Part shown: one piece after another, positions 34,395 through 41,805 of the stretch
How the letters are laid out: each line of letters starts with the position of its first letter
Position numbering within the stretch: the stretch's first letter is position 1
NCBI GenBank assembly: GCA_002239005.1
Contig: MPNL01000004.1
Coordinates: 62,001-126,000 of the forward strand
DNA: 64,000 nucleotides
Reading direction: 5' to 3'
DNA from: Truepera sp. bin119
GTDB lineage: Bacteria > Deinococcota > Deinococci > Deinococcales > Trueperaceae
Translations under genes and position numbers: made by a program
Notes under the pieces: generated by a model
Database searches by the model: none
Seen by the model: the letters and a program-made list of their open reading frames with translations, nothing else
What the model was told of the DNA's origin: nothing

Positions 34395-35411
34395 CTATCT
34401 TCCCAGGGCCCCTGCGAGCACCCGGGCATTGTAGCGCAGGAGCTCCTGGTACGACGTGCGTTCTCCGCCACCGCCGAGCGGGTCGAGGATCTCCATTTCG
34501 ACACCGGCGCTCTCGGCAACCACCTCAGCGGGACGTGGATTGAGTTGGAACTCGGCGAAGATCACCCGAGCGCCGCTCGCTGCGATCAGGTCGAGCACTT
34601 CGGCGAGGTATGCCGGGCTCGGCTCCCTCCCCGGCCAGGGCTCGATCTCCACTATCAGGTCGAGCCCGTAGCGGGCGGCGAAGTAACGCCAGGCATCGTG
34701 GAAGGGGACAAACGGTGCCCCTGCCACCGGTTCGAGCAGGGTGCGTAGCTCGTCATCGAGGGCTCTGAGCTCCTCCCGCAGCGTAGCGGCGTTGGCTCGG
34801 TAGACCTCCTCCTGGGAGGGGTCCACTTCGACCAGGTGCGCCTCTATCAGGTCGACGGCAGAGAGCATGAGGATGGGGTCGAGCCAGATGTGGGGGTCCA
34901 CGCCAGCGTGAGCGTGTCGGTGATCGTCCTCCTCATGATCGCCCTCCTCCTCATGATCGCCCTCCTCATGATCGCCCTCCTCCTCATGATCGTCCTCCTC
35001 ATGATCGCCCTCCTCCTCATGATCGTCGTGCTCATGATCGTCGTGCTCCTCCATGGTGGTCTCACCGGGGCCACCCGGGTCCTCAAGCACCCCCTCCAGT
35101 TCGGCGAGGATCTCAAGGACGACCGCCCGCGCTTCGCTAGCCTCGATCATGTCCTCCAGCCAGGCATCGACCCCCCCGTTGAGGATGATGAGGTCTGCCT
35201 CCAGAAGGACGAGGATGTCACCCGGACTCGGGGCGAAGCTGTGTGGGGAAGTGCCAGAAGGCAGGATGGTGTGAACCTCCGCCTCCTCCCCCGCGATCTG
35301 CTGGGCCAAGCTTGCGTAGGGGGGGATGGACGACACGATGGAGACCTGGGCGGCGCCGAAGCTGCCCAGGAGCCCGAAGAGGGCATAAATCAGAACGCGG
35401 CTGGCACACAT
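34395..35411 (-). CDS. znuA: Zinc-binding substrate lipoprotein or periplasmic protein, ZnuA
   Basis: The 338-aa product begins with a signal peptide (CASRVLIYALFGLLGSFGAAQ). ZnuA features follow: IPPYASLAQQIAG, GTSPHSFAPSPGDI (metal His), then an Asp/Glu/His-rich loop (about residues 116-165) built from repeats of DHEEEG and DHEEDD, then GVDPHIWLDP (metal His) and VPFHDAWRYFAARYGL. Such loops scavenge zinc. The DNA of the loop is an imperfect tandem array of about 15-bp units and may vary in length. ATG 35411 follows a perfect AAGGAGG. It is first of three genes. Confidence 0.9.
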   Translation of the reverse strand: MCASRVLIYALFGLLGSFGAAQVSIVSSIPPYASLAQQIAGEEAEVHTILPSGTSPHSFAPSPGDILVLLEADLIILNGGVDAWLEDMIEASEARAVVLEILAELEGVLEDPGGPGETTMEEHDDHEHDDHEEEGDHEEDDHEEEGDHEEGDHEEEGDHEEDDHRHAHAGVDPHIWLDPILMLSAVDLIEAHLVEVDPSQEEVYRANAATLREELRALDDELRTLLEPVAGAPFVPFHDAWRYFAARYGLDLIVEIEPWPGREPSPAYLAEVLDLIAASGARVIFAEFQLNPRPAEVVAESAGVEMEILDPLGGGGERTSYQELLRYNARVLAGALGR

Positions 35412-35434
35412 ATCGAAAACCTCCTTGATATTAT

Positions 35435-35448
35435 TGAGAACCATCTCA
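35435..35448 (-). promoter_or_regulatory. Candidate metal-regulator operator upstream of znuA
   Basis: TGAGAACCATCTCA is an inverted repeat (TGAGA-N4-TCTCA), 23 bases before the znuA ATG. Zur-family sites are inverted repeats at such positions, so control by zinc is a reasonable guess. Confidence 0.35.
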
Positions 35449-35544
35449 TCTGACATCCGGGTACCCTTTTGATCATGATGTCTTATAAGATGTTGGCCGT
35501 ACCAACGCTGGAACGGTAGCTATGATAGATCGCTCGCCTCACCC

Positions 35545-35573
35545 GTGTCAAGATTATCAGTACATCGTACGAT
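35545..35573 (+). promoter_or_regulatory. Promoter and possible operator of the XRE-ImmA operon
   Basis: GTGTCA, 17 bases, TACGAT form a plausible promoter. ATCGTACGAT (35564-35573) is a perfect palindrome over the -10 box, and GTAC recurs at 35560, 35567 and 35579. This is a natural site for autorepression by the XRE protein. Confidence 0.5.
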
Positions 35574-35592
35574 TTCTGGTACAGGAGGCAAC

Positions 35593-36072
35593 ATGAGCAC
35601 AGGCAAGCTCGAGCTCAAAGACCTAGGTCGTCTCGTCATGGCCGAGCGGAACCGGAGGGGGATGAGTCTCCGCGAAGCGGCAACCGACACCGGTATACCC
35701 TTCAATACTCTGGCGCGAGTCGAGAAGGGGCACCTCCCCGACCTTTCCAAGTTCAAGAGACTCGTCGAGTGGTGTGGTGCCGACATCAAGCAGTTCTTTG
35801 AGATCCAAGAGAAGGCGGCGGCTACCACCGACCTGATCGCTGAGCTCCTTCGGGCAGACCGCAATCTCCCACCTGAGGCTGCAGAACGGATCGCAGGGAT
35901 CGTCGACGAACTCTACCGGGCGCTGGCACGACCACAAGAGGTCTCCGCAGTGCATCTGCGAGCGGCAAAAACCTTCCGGCCAGAAGCTGCTCGCGCCCTG
36001 GGGCTGCTGCTCAACGACCTGAACGATGCACTACTCGAGGAGTCCACTAGTGGCGCTGCGGAGAGGATTTAA
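35593..36072 (+). CDS. XRE-family helix-turn-helix repressor
   Basis: The 159-aa protein has an N-terminal lambda-repressor-like domain (LGRLVMAERNRRGMSLREAATDTGIPFNTLARVEKG, residues about 11-46) and a helical C-terminal half. ATG 35593 follows AGGAGG at the right distance; the longer frame upstream is not needed. It overlaps the ImmA/IrrE-type protease gene, and such protease-repressor pairs relieve repression by cleaving the XRE protein. In Deinococcus the analogous pair is DdrO and IrrE, which runs the radiation response; in ICEBs1 it is ImmR and ImmA. Confidence 0.8.
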   Translation: MSTGKLELKDLGRLVMAERNRRGMSLREAATDTGIPFNTLARVEKGHLPDLSKFKRLVEWCGADIKQFFEIQEKAAATTDLIAELLRADRNLPPEAAERIAGIVDELYRALARPQEVSAVHLRAAKTFRPEAARALGLLLNDLNDALLEESTSGAAERI

Positions 36073-36622
36073 GTCCGAGGCAGAGAGGATAGCGAGACGG
36101 GCTCGAGCGGAGCTGGGAATGAGTGCCGCTCAGTCGGTCGCACCCGAAGTGCTCGCCGAACTACTGGGCATAGAGGTCCGCGCCGGCGACGAGTTGATCC
36201 CGCGCGAAAGGTTCAACGAACTTGAGCGGATTCAGCCCGGTGCCTTCTCGGCGGGCACCTTTCGGCCTTTGGCCGATCGCGTGGTCGTCGTCTACAACCC
36301 TCTCTCCGCCAAGTCGCACCGGAGGAGCGATCTTGGGCATGAACTTGCACACATCCTCCTTGACCACGAGTTGGGCCAGATTGCAAAGCTCGGTGATGTC
36401 ACCTTCCTCTCGTGTGATGCGACTCAGGAGGAAGAGGCTGCCTGGTTGTCCGGATGCCTCCTCCTACCCCGGGCCTTGCTCTTAGCGGAAGTCCACAGGG
36501 GAGCAAGCGCGGAAGACATCGCCAGGAAATGTGGGGTCAGCGAAGGGATGGCACGATACAGATTGAATGTCACCGGCGTGTTCAGACAGAACCAGGCACT
36601 CCTGAGGAAGAGTGACTCCTGA
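36050..36622 (+). CDS. ImmA/IrrE-family metallopeptidase
   Basis: The 190-aa protein has the zinc motif HELAH (residues 97-101, in RRSDLGHELAHILLDHE) and the downstream QEEEAAWLSGCLLLP element that supplies the third ligand. It probably cleaves the XRE repressor encoded just upstream. GTG 36050 is chosen because GAGGAG lies 7 bases before it and the protein then begins like its family; ATG 36026 is an alternative. It overlaps the XRE gene by 23 bases. Confidence 0.8.
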   Translation: MALRRGFKSEAERIARRARAELGMSAAQSVAPEVLAELLGIEVRAGDELIPRERFNELERIQPGAFSAGTFRPLADRVVVVYNPLSAKSHRRSDLGHELAHILLDHELGQIAKLGDVTFLSCDATQEEEAAWLSGCLLLPRALLLAEVHRGASAEDIARKCGVSEGMARYRLNVTGVFRQNQALLRKSDS

Positions 36623-37000
36623 CCCCTGCACGCATCCCGACTCCCCCACCACTCCAGCGCCTCCCCCAACCGCTACAACTCCGGTTGCGTCGCCCGTCGC
36701 AGATCAGCCGAGGGTCGTAAGCGTGACCCCCGCCAAGGGAGGCTTCTTAGAGCTACGGGCCTCCCCCCTCCGGGGGGTAGAGATCATCTCACATCACTAC
36801 CGGATGACTGCAGTGCTACCTCTCTCAAGCAGATCGGAGCGGGGCTGGGCCCGCCAGCTCCTCAGGTCATGCGGGGTCGTGGGGACGCCAGCGATGCTGC
36901 ATGATCAGACCTCCCCCTAGACAAGATTACTGCAGAGACCCGGTTCAGCCAGACCTCTGAGCAGCCCTGGCAGCAACCGTGCCGCAGGGAGTAGCTACAC
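36623..37000. other. Intergenic region with a solo IS end
   Basis: Only the IS end at 36755-36801 is recognisable. The rest holds no gene that I can see. Confidence 0.5.
36755..36801 (-). mobile_element. Solo terminal repeat of the IS found at 9985 and 55594
   Basis: The reverse complement reads GGTAGTGATGTGAGATGATC, then TCTCTA, a CCCCCC/GGGGGG hairpin and AGGCCC, matching the first 45 or so bases of the IS copies. No transposase remains. It is a relic or a very small derivative. Confidence 0.65.
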
Positions 37001-38104
37001 TCAGGCGACCCGGATCCTGCGAACTGCGAGCCTCTCGATCAGGTCGCGCTTCAGGGTCACGCCTAGACCCGCGCCGTCGGGGATCTGTTGGATGCCCTCT
37101 TTCGCGTCGAGCCAGGGGTCGACAATATCCTCCTCCCAGTAGCGGCTGGCTGAGGCGGTATCACCGGGAAGGGTGTAGTTCTCCAGGGAGGACAGGTGGA
37201 GGTTGTGAGCCCGTCCGATCCCGAGTTCGAGCATGCCGCCGCACCAGACGGGAGCACCGAACGCCAGCGCCACATCGTGAACCCGGCGGGCCTCGAGGTG
37301 ACCGCGTACCCGACCGACTTTGACGTTGATGACCCGTCCAGATCCCAGCTCGAGTGCCTTGCGTGCATCTCCAGGCGAGTGAATCGACTCGTCTAAGCAG
37401 AGCGGAGTGGCGAGCATGCTCTGGAGACGGGCATGATCGACCAGATCGTCGAAGGCCAGCGGCTGCTCGATATAATCGAGGTCCAGGAGATCGAACCGTC
37501 GGAAGACCCGGGCATCGGTGAGGCGGTAGGCACTGTTGGCATCGACCGTCAGCGGCATGTCGGGGAGCGCCTCGCGAACCGCCTCTAGCGGGACGACATC
37601 CCAGCCCGGCCTGACCTTGAACTTCAGGCGCCGGTAACCCTGATCGGCGTGAGCCCGGGCGAGCTCCACGGTCTCCGCTACGCTCCCCTGGATGCCGAGG
37701 GACGCGCCGACAGGGAAGGCGGTGCGCACCCCGCCCAATAGCTGCCACAGGGGCACCCCCTGGGCCTTGGCCAGCAGGTCCCAGAAGGCGGTCTCAAGGG
37801 CGGCGACCGCCATATTGTGACCTCGAATCGAGGCCAGCTCGGCGAGCAGTTGCGCAGGTGTCTCGAAATCGCGACCTATCACCTGCGGCAGAATGTAGTC
37901 GGTTAGCGCCAACCAGCAGCCTGCGCTCGTCTCGCTGCTGTAGCCCGGGAACGCGCTGGCCGCCACCTCGCCGTAACCTTCGAGACCGCCAGAGTGGAGC
38001 ACGAGCAGCACCTTGCTCAACTCCTGCTCCACGCCGAAGCTGGTCTCAAAACGGAACCGGAGCTGCACCGACAACTCGATCAGTTCGACATCTTCGATCC
38101 TCAT
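37001..38104 (-). CDS. menC: o-Succinylbenzoate synthase / N-acylamino acid racemase
   Basis: The 367-aa enolase-superfamily protein has K161/K163 (RLKFKVRPGWD), metal ligands D188 (VDANSAY), E213 (YIEQPL) and D238 (LDES), K262 (NVKVGRVRG) and the GGMLELGIGRAHNLHLSSL segment typical of the MenC2/NAAAR branch. It dehydrates SHCHC in menaquinone synthesis and may also racemise N-acyl amino acids, as the Deinococcus and Amycolatopsis homologues do. GGGGAGGG precedes the ATG. No other men gene is nearby, so racemase activity may be the main role. Confidence 0.85.
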   Translation of the reverse strand: MRIEDVELIELSVQLRFRFETSFGVEQELSKVLLVLHSGGLEGYGEVAASAFPGYSSETSAGCWLALTDYILPQVIGRDFETPAQLLAELASIRGHNMAVAALETAFWDLLAKAQGVPLWQLLGGVRTAFPVGASLGIQGSVAETVELARAHADQGYRRLKFKVRPGWDVVPLEAVREALPDMPLTVDANSAYRLTDARVFRRFDLLDLDYIEQPLAFDDLVDHARLQSMLATPLCLDESIHSPGDARKALELGSGRVINVKVGRVRGHLEARRVHDVALAFGAPVWCGGMLELGIGRAHNLHLSSLENYTLPGDTASASRYWEEDIVDPWLDAKEGIQQIPDGAGLGVTLKRDLIERLAVRRIRVA

Positions 38105-38326
38105 TCGACCCTCCCCGAATCAGCATACCGTCAGCACCTCAGGCCATCAGGCTTGCAACGGTTCCGGATCTCAACAATCGTAATGCAACCTGTTCCCCCG
38201 GCCAGCCCCAGCAAGCAGGTCTGCGGACCCGCCCCCACAGCTTCAGGGCAGCGGACTACCAGCCCGCTCCCGCCCGGACCGAGAGCGGCTGGCCCACACC
38301 CGCGAGTCTCCATCTCAGGGACCCGG

Positions 38327-38332
38327 TACCGT
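38327..38332 (+). promoter_or_regulatory. Possible leaderless -10 box (TACCGT) of mnmD
   Basis: TACCGT is followed by 6 bases and ATG 38339, the same layout as other leaderless genes here. Confidence 0.4.
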
Positions 38333-38338
38333 AAGGTG

Positions 38339-39013
38339 ATGGAGCCCCGAACCACCGCCGACGGCAGCCTGACGCTGTATAGCCCCGCCTACGGCCAGAC
38401 CCTCCACTCCCACCACGGGGCGGTGACGGAGTCCCGTCACGTCTTCCTGCGGGGGAGCGGGGTCGCCTCGCGACTCGGTCTGGGCAGACCGACCTCGGTC
38501 CTCGAAATCGGTTTCGGGACCGGCCTCAACTTCCTCCTCAGCGCCGACGCTGCGCTGGCGACCGGCACCCCCCTCCGCTACGTCGCACTCGACCGATCCC
38601 TCCCGGACAGTGACCTCTTAGCCACGCTCGGATACGGTCGTCACCTCTCCAATAGTCAGCTCTGGACGCGGTTCCTGACCTTCCGCGGGTCCCTGGAGGC
38701 CAATCCCACCTTCCATTACGGGCCAGCGAGGCTCAGCCTGCAGCTGAGGGACGCCACCGGTGCCCCCCTCGAAGCGGAGGATTTCGACGCCATCTATCTC
38801 GACGCCTTCAGTCCCGATGTCAACCCTGAACTCTGGTCCGAAGCCTTCCTGTCGGGCCTGGCGACAGCCCTGTCCGCGGGCGGAATACTGGTCAGCTACT
38901 CGGTCAAGGGAGAGGTCCGGAGGCGGCTTGCGCGGCTCGGTCTCGAGGTCGCGAGACACCCGGGGCCGCCGGCCGGTAAGCGGGAGATGTTGTGGGCCAG
39001 GAAGAGGACCTAA
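38339..39013 (+). CDS. mnmD: tRNA (mnm5s2U34) methyltransferase MnmD
   Basis: The 224-aa protein matches the methyltransferase half of MnmC: LYSPAYGQTLHSHHGAVTESRHVFL at the start, the SAM site VLEIGFGTGLNFLL, and FDAIYLDAFSPDVNPELWSEAFL, all hallmarks. It methylates 5-aminomethyl-2-thiouridine at the wobble base of tRNA. The FAD half of MnmC is apparently encoded at 41806. Its TAA stop (39011-39013) lies inside the 8-bp duplication made by the transposon at 39019. Confidence 0.85.
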   Translation: MEPRTTADGSLTLYSPAYGQTLHSHHGAVTESRHVFLRGSGVASRLGLGRPTSVLEIGFGTGLNFLLSADAALATGTPLRYVALDRSLPDSDLLATLGYGRHLSNSQLWTRFLTFRGSLEANPTFHYGPARLSLQLRDATGAPLEAEDFDAIYLDAFSPDVNPELWSEAFLSGLATALSAGGILVSYSVKGEVRRRLARLGLEVARHPGPPAGKREMLWARKRT

Positions 39014-39018
39014 TGCAA
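39011..39018. repeat. Target-site duplication TAATGCAA, left copy
   Basis: This 8-bp sequence is repeated exactly at 40844-40851 on the other side of the transposon. It includes the mnmD stop codon. Confidence 0.9.
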
Positions 39019-39022
39019 GGGG

Positions 39023-39685
39023 TTATATACCAAAGTCACATTTGGGCTCGCCGCGGCCTATCCCCCCAACGTCATACTCGAAGGTCTCTATCTTCGGGTC
39101 GAGCACCTCGCCAAGGTTATTAAGCTCTCTCCATGTTTCCACCCGGCATAGTGCAAACGCTTGAATCTGGATCTTTGGATTAACTTGCCTCAGTCTTGCG
39201 GCACAACCAAATAGAGTGGAACCATTCGTTATGAAGTCGTCAATCAGCATCACTTTTGCCGGGGGGAATAGGTCCGTGATAACGCCTAATGAATCTCTGT
39301 GCCTTGTCGGTGTTGGGCGCTGTGAAGCAGAGCGCACACCTGTCGACCGGGGAACAGGCTCTCTTCTCTCAAGCAGGGGAACCACGGATTCTCCAATGCC
39401 GTTGCTCCTCATTGCCTCGGCAATTCTCTCGGGCACCCATAAGCTACCTGGTAGGTGACGTGAATGCTTCGGTACGGGAACTAAGGCACCAGCGTTGCCT
39501 AGAAGCTTTCCCAAGGGGTCCGGCAAGGGATCTGTAAGAACCCCGACAATGGTTTCTATGAACTCTCCTTCAGCTTGTTTCACCCCAGACCATAGGGCGC
39601 TCCGTACCTTTTTCGAGAATTCTTGCTTAGTCCTCGACGGGTAGATGAGCAGCGAGCCGATGCTAAGCTTTGAAGGGAAGCTCAC
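39023..39685 (-). CDS. ComF-like phosphoribosyltransferase, transposon cargo
   Basis: The 220-aa protein has the type I phosphoribosyltransferase PRPP loop VMLIDDFITNGST (residues 145-157) and an upstream VPVPKHSRHLPG segment like the ComF and amidophosphoribosyltransferase group. It lacks the zinc finger of ComF. It overlaps the DprA-like gene by 23 bases and starts at GTG 39685. The pair could make or process a nucleotide-derived molecule or act on DNA; function unknown. Confidence 0.7.
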   Translation of the reverse strand: MSFPSKLSIGSLLIYPSRTKQEFSKKVRSALWSGVKQAEGEFIETIVGVLTDPLPDPLGKLLGNAGALVPVPKHSRHLPGSLWVPERIAEAMRSNGIGESVVPLLERREPVPRSTGVRSASQRPTPTRHRDSLGVITDLFPPAKVMLIDDFITNGSTLFGCAARLRQVNPKIQIQAFALCRVETWRELNNLGEVLDPKIETFEYDVGGIGRGEPKCDFGI

Positions 39686-40373
39686 TGAGATCTTGCCAAT
39701 ATTCCCTGGGGTCCATACCTACCGGGAAGAGTTCGTCGAGCCAATCAACGATATCAGGGGGTTGGAAGGCTATCGCTCCGTATTCTTGCATCTCACGGGG
39801 CCAAGAGAATTCCTCTTCGATAAGGCACTTGGGGAGGAAGAGGTGACGACCGAGCCTAATCGCTTCCCAACCCTGATGTCGTGTGCCGCTCTCAGCCCCC
39901 GCCTCAATAATAATTGAACCTTCAGAGAGCAAGGCCATCGTGCGGTTGCGCATAGGGAAGTTTCTGGATTTCGGTGGGGTTCCTTCAGGAAATTGGGTTA
40001 CGACGAGGTGTTTGTCCATGAGACGCTTCTGAAGGCCGGCATTCTCTTTGGGGTAGCTAATATCCAGGCCAGTCCCGATTACTGCAATTGTCTTCCCCCC
40101 GGCAGAGATGGCGGCCAGATGAGCAGCTGTGTCGATGCCTTTTGCCAATCCGCTAACTACAACTCCACCGTGTTTAACTATTGCCCGGGCAATGGTCCTT
40201 GCCACCTTTAAGCCTTCCGGGGAAGGGCTTCTGGAGCCGATTACGCTGATTCTGGGGCGCAATCTGAGAAGGTTGGAATCGCCAGCCACAAACAGTTGCT
40301 CTGGAGCGTGCTTCCGTTCTATCTCATTGAGTTCGCCTATGAAGCTCTCGGTTGGCTGAGTTGATGCGATCAT
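39663..40373 (-). CDS. DprA/Smf-like Rossmann-fold protein, transposon cargo
   Basis: The 236-aa protein has the DprA core: ISVIGSRSPSPEGLKVA (residues 42-58), VSGLAKGIDTAAHLAAISAGGKTIAVIGTGLD, YPKENAGLQKRL and FPMRNRTMALLSEGSIIIEAG. It lacks the N-terminal SAM and C-terminal winged-helix domains of full DprA (about 360 aa), so it is nearer to the SLOG/TIGR00732 minimal forms. DprA loads RecA on single-stranded DNA; SLOG relatives occur in nucleotide-signal defence systems. AGGGAG precedes the ATG. Codon use is less GC-rich than in the flanking genes. Confidence 0.8.
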   Translation of the reverse strand: MIASTQPTESFIGELNEIERKHAPEQLFVAGDSNLLRLRPRISVIGSRSPSPEGLKVARTIARAIVKHGGVVVSGLAKGIDTAAHLAAISAGGKTIAVIGTGLDISYPKENAGLQKRLMDKHLVVTQFPEGTPPKSRNFPMRNRTMALLSEGSIIIEAGAESGTRHQGWEAIRLGRHLFLPKCLIEEEFSWPREMQEYGAIAFQPPDIVDWLDELFPVGMDPREYWQDLSELPFKA

Positions 40374-40402
40374 CTTAGCTCCCTACCGTATACCTATCCC
40401 AC

Positions 40403-40717
40403 TCAGGGTCGGCGCTTAACCACCGTGACATCCCGCACCACAGCTTTGGCTATGGCTAATTCCTCGGGTGTGGTAGGGATAGACATGTCAGCCGCTAGCT
40501 CAGCCTTGCGCGGCTGGTAGATGGTTCCGGTTTTAAGAGAGAAGAACCGCCTATCGGGGCAGTCACGGCAACGGTGGGTCATAGTGCGATGCTTGGCACC
40601 CGATTGGACGTTGAAGGAACCGCAGTGGGGGCAGACAGGGCCGCTGGGCCAGCGCTGCTCAGCAAACCACTTCTCAGCCACTTCGTCACTGGAAAACAGG
40701 TCCATGAGTTCGACCAT
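40403..40717 (-). pseudogene. IS1595-type transposase N-terminal fragment
   Basis: From ATG 40717 the frame reads MVELMDLFSSDEVAEKWF, then RWPSGPVCPHCGSFNVQSG, CRDCPDRRFFSLKTGTI: the zinc-ribbon domain of ISXO2/IS1595 transposases. After TGTIYQ it runs into unrelated sequence and stops at 104 aa with no DDE domain. It could still bind transposon ends. It is first in the cargo transcript, downstream of the promoter at 40785. Confidence 0.75.
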
Positions 40718-40784
40718 ATACCCTTGCGGTAGTGTTTTCCGGGTGCGCTGTGGGCCATTGTCTACCTCCCCAATATGACTCTGC

Positions 40785-40813
40785 TGTAACACGGGGGTGG
40801 CGAATGGTGTCAA
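40785..40813 (-). promoter_or_regulatory. Promoter inside the transposon (TTGACA-17-GTTACA)
   Basis: -35 TTGACA (complement 40808-40813), 17 bases, -10 GTTACA (40785-40790). It lies just inside the right terminal repeat and points at the transposase fragment and the DprA-PRTase genes. Confidence 0.65.
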
Positions 40814-40842
40814 GTGTTTTGTGACTTTGGTACATAAATCCC

Positions 40843-41313
40843 CTAATGCAAACACTTCAGGTGGCAACCGCTCCCGCTAGCCCCTCCCGGCTCAAAGCGG
40901 TAGCCAAGGCTCCTGCCCAACGCCTCCGTCGAGGCGCACCCTGAAGGGGCGGGGAGGGACAGGAGCAGGCAGCGGAGCCCGCTAGCCCGAGAGCACTCCT
41001 CGAGGGTCGTAACCAGGGTGCGGGCGTAGCCCCGGCGGCGGTGGGCCGGGTGGACGCAGATCCGCACGATCTCTGCAACCGAATCCGGCAAGGGTCGGGC
41101 GATGGCGAGCGCCACCACCGGACCCCAGGCCACGGGCGCCGCGGCGCGGACGAGGTGGAGGCGGAGTTGGCCGACCCAAGCCCCCCCCGCCGGGATCTCT
41201 TCCGACTCTCCGGGTAAGAGCGGGGGATCACAGCCCACAACCCGCTGCAGCAGCTTGACCTCGAAGCGATCCTCGTTCCGGTAGCGACGCACCTCGAGGC
41301 TCTGCGGCGGCAC
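40843..41313 (-). CDS. GNAT-family N-acetyltransferase
   Basis: The 156-aa protein has the acetyl-CoA motif VRICVHPAHRRRGYARTLVTTLEE, typical of GNAT motif A, and LLLSLPAPSG ... LGRSLGYRFEPGG toward the end. The substrate is unknown. GTG 41313 starts 5 bases after the stop of the membrane-protein gene, so the long upstream open frame is a shadow. Its TAG stop straddles the transposon boundary and would be the same without the insertion. Confidence 0.75.
   Translation of the reverse strand: MPPQSLEVRRYRNEDRFEVKLLQRVVGCDPPLLPGESEEIPAGGAWVGQLRLHLVRAAAPVAWGPVVALAIARPLPDSVAEIVRICVHPAHRRRGYARTLVTTLEECSRASGLRCLLLSLPAPSGCASTEALGRSLGYRFEPGGASGSGCHLKCLH
40844..40851. repeat. Target-site duplication TAATGCAA, right copy
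   Basis: Exact copy of 39011-39018, immediately after the right end of the transposon and within the last codons of the GNAT gene. Confidence 0.9.
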
Positions 41314-41318
41314 AGCGT

Positions 41319-41765
41319 TCAGCCCCAGGGGATCAGCGACCGCCCCCAGGGGGTGCCCACAACGATCAGGACCGCAGCCAGGAGGTACCCGACCGAGGCG
41401 CGCCCGAACTTGGCGCGATCGGCGGAGGCTCGGCGCGAAAGCGAGTAGCCGAGTTGGGCTGCGAGGGTAGCGAGCAGCATGAGAAGCGGGTGCTCCAAAG
41501 CGAAGCGGCGCAGCACGTCGCTCTCCATGGCCGCACCGAAATTGCTCAGCGCCCCCTGCACCAACGGACTGATGACGTAGAGGATAAGTCCGAGGAGTAG
41601 CTGGAGCTGGAGTGCTGTGGTGAAAACCAATCCCGCTCGCTGGTCGGTCCGGGTCCACGCGGCCCGGGTGAGGAGCCCGCGGAGAGCGGTGAAGATGGCG
41701 ACCAGACCGGCAAAGACGACGACCCAGCGAAGCAGGTTGTGAAGCCCCATCATGAACTCAACCAT
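41319..41765 (-). CDS. Four-helix membrane protein
   Basis: The 148-aa protein has four hydrophobic segments (LLRWVVVFAGLVAIFTALRGLL; LVFTTALQLQLLLGLILYVIS; HPLLMLLATLAAQLGYSL; VGYLLAAVLIVVGTPW). LHNLLRWVVV at the start and conserved His in the first and third helices recall uncharacterised proteins sometimes annotated 'cytochrome b'. ATG 41765 lies 7 bases behind TATGAT, making a leaderless transcript; the longer frame overlaps the divergent gene and is not used. Co-transcribed with the GNAT gene. Confidence 0.65.
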   Translation of the reverse strand: MVEFMMGLHNLLRWVVVFAGLVAIFTALRGLLTRAAWTRTDQRAGLVFTTALQLQLLLGLILYVISPLVQGALSNFGAAMESDVLRRFALEHPLLMLLATLAAQLGYSLSRRASADRAKFGRASVGYLLAAVLIVVGTPWGRSLIPWG

Positions 41766-41772
41766 GGTGCAT

Positions 41773-41778
41773 ATCATA
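41773..41778 (-). promoter_or_regulatory. Leaderless -10 box (TATGAT) of the membrane-protein gene
   Basis: TATGAT, 7 bases, ATG 41765. On the other strand TAGAGT (41791-41796) serves the divergent oxidase gene, so the two promoters are nearly back to back. Confidence 0.6.
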
Positions 41779-41805
41779 CTCGGATCCGGGTAGAGTGGAG
41801 GCTCT

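Larger units (their letters stand above)
39019..40843. mobile_element. IS1595-like cargo transposon carrying a DprA-like/PRTase pair
   Basis: The 1825-bp element begins GGGGTTATATACCAAAGTCA and ends with the near-inverse TGACTTTGGTACATAAATCC followed by CC. It is flanked by a perfect 8-bp direct repeat, TAATGCAA. Terminal GGGG and 8-bp duplications are features of the IS1595 group, and the only transposase sequence inside is an IS1595-type zinc-ribbon fragment. The catalytic part is missing, so movement would need help in trans. The cargo is two overlapping genes. It sits precisely at the overlapping stops of mnmD and the GNAT gene and leaves both intact. Confidence 0.85.

Noticed and set aside
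34917-35055. Regular repeats that could suggest a CRISPR array
   Set aside because: The units are short, imperfect and without spacers, and they encode the His/Glu loop of ZnuA in frame.
35593-36622. Classical type II toxin-antitoxin pair
   Set aside because: The second protein has the HELAH zinc motif and LLLP element of ImmA/IrrE proteases rather than a RelE, HipA or Fic-type toxin.
36712-36735. GGTCGTAAGCGTGAC, resembling the outer IS end
   Set aside because: Similarity stops after about 12 bases, so a second end of the 36.8-kb relic is not supported.
41314-41658. N-terminal extension of the GNAT frame
   Set aside because: This part runs antiparallel in codon phase to the real membrane-protein gene and has no GNAT features; the protein starts at GTG 41313.
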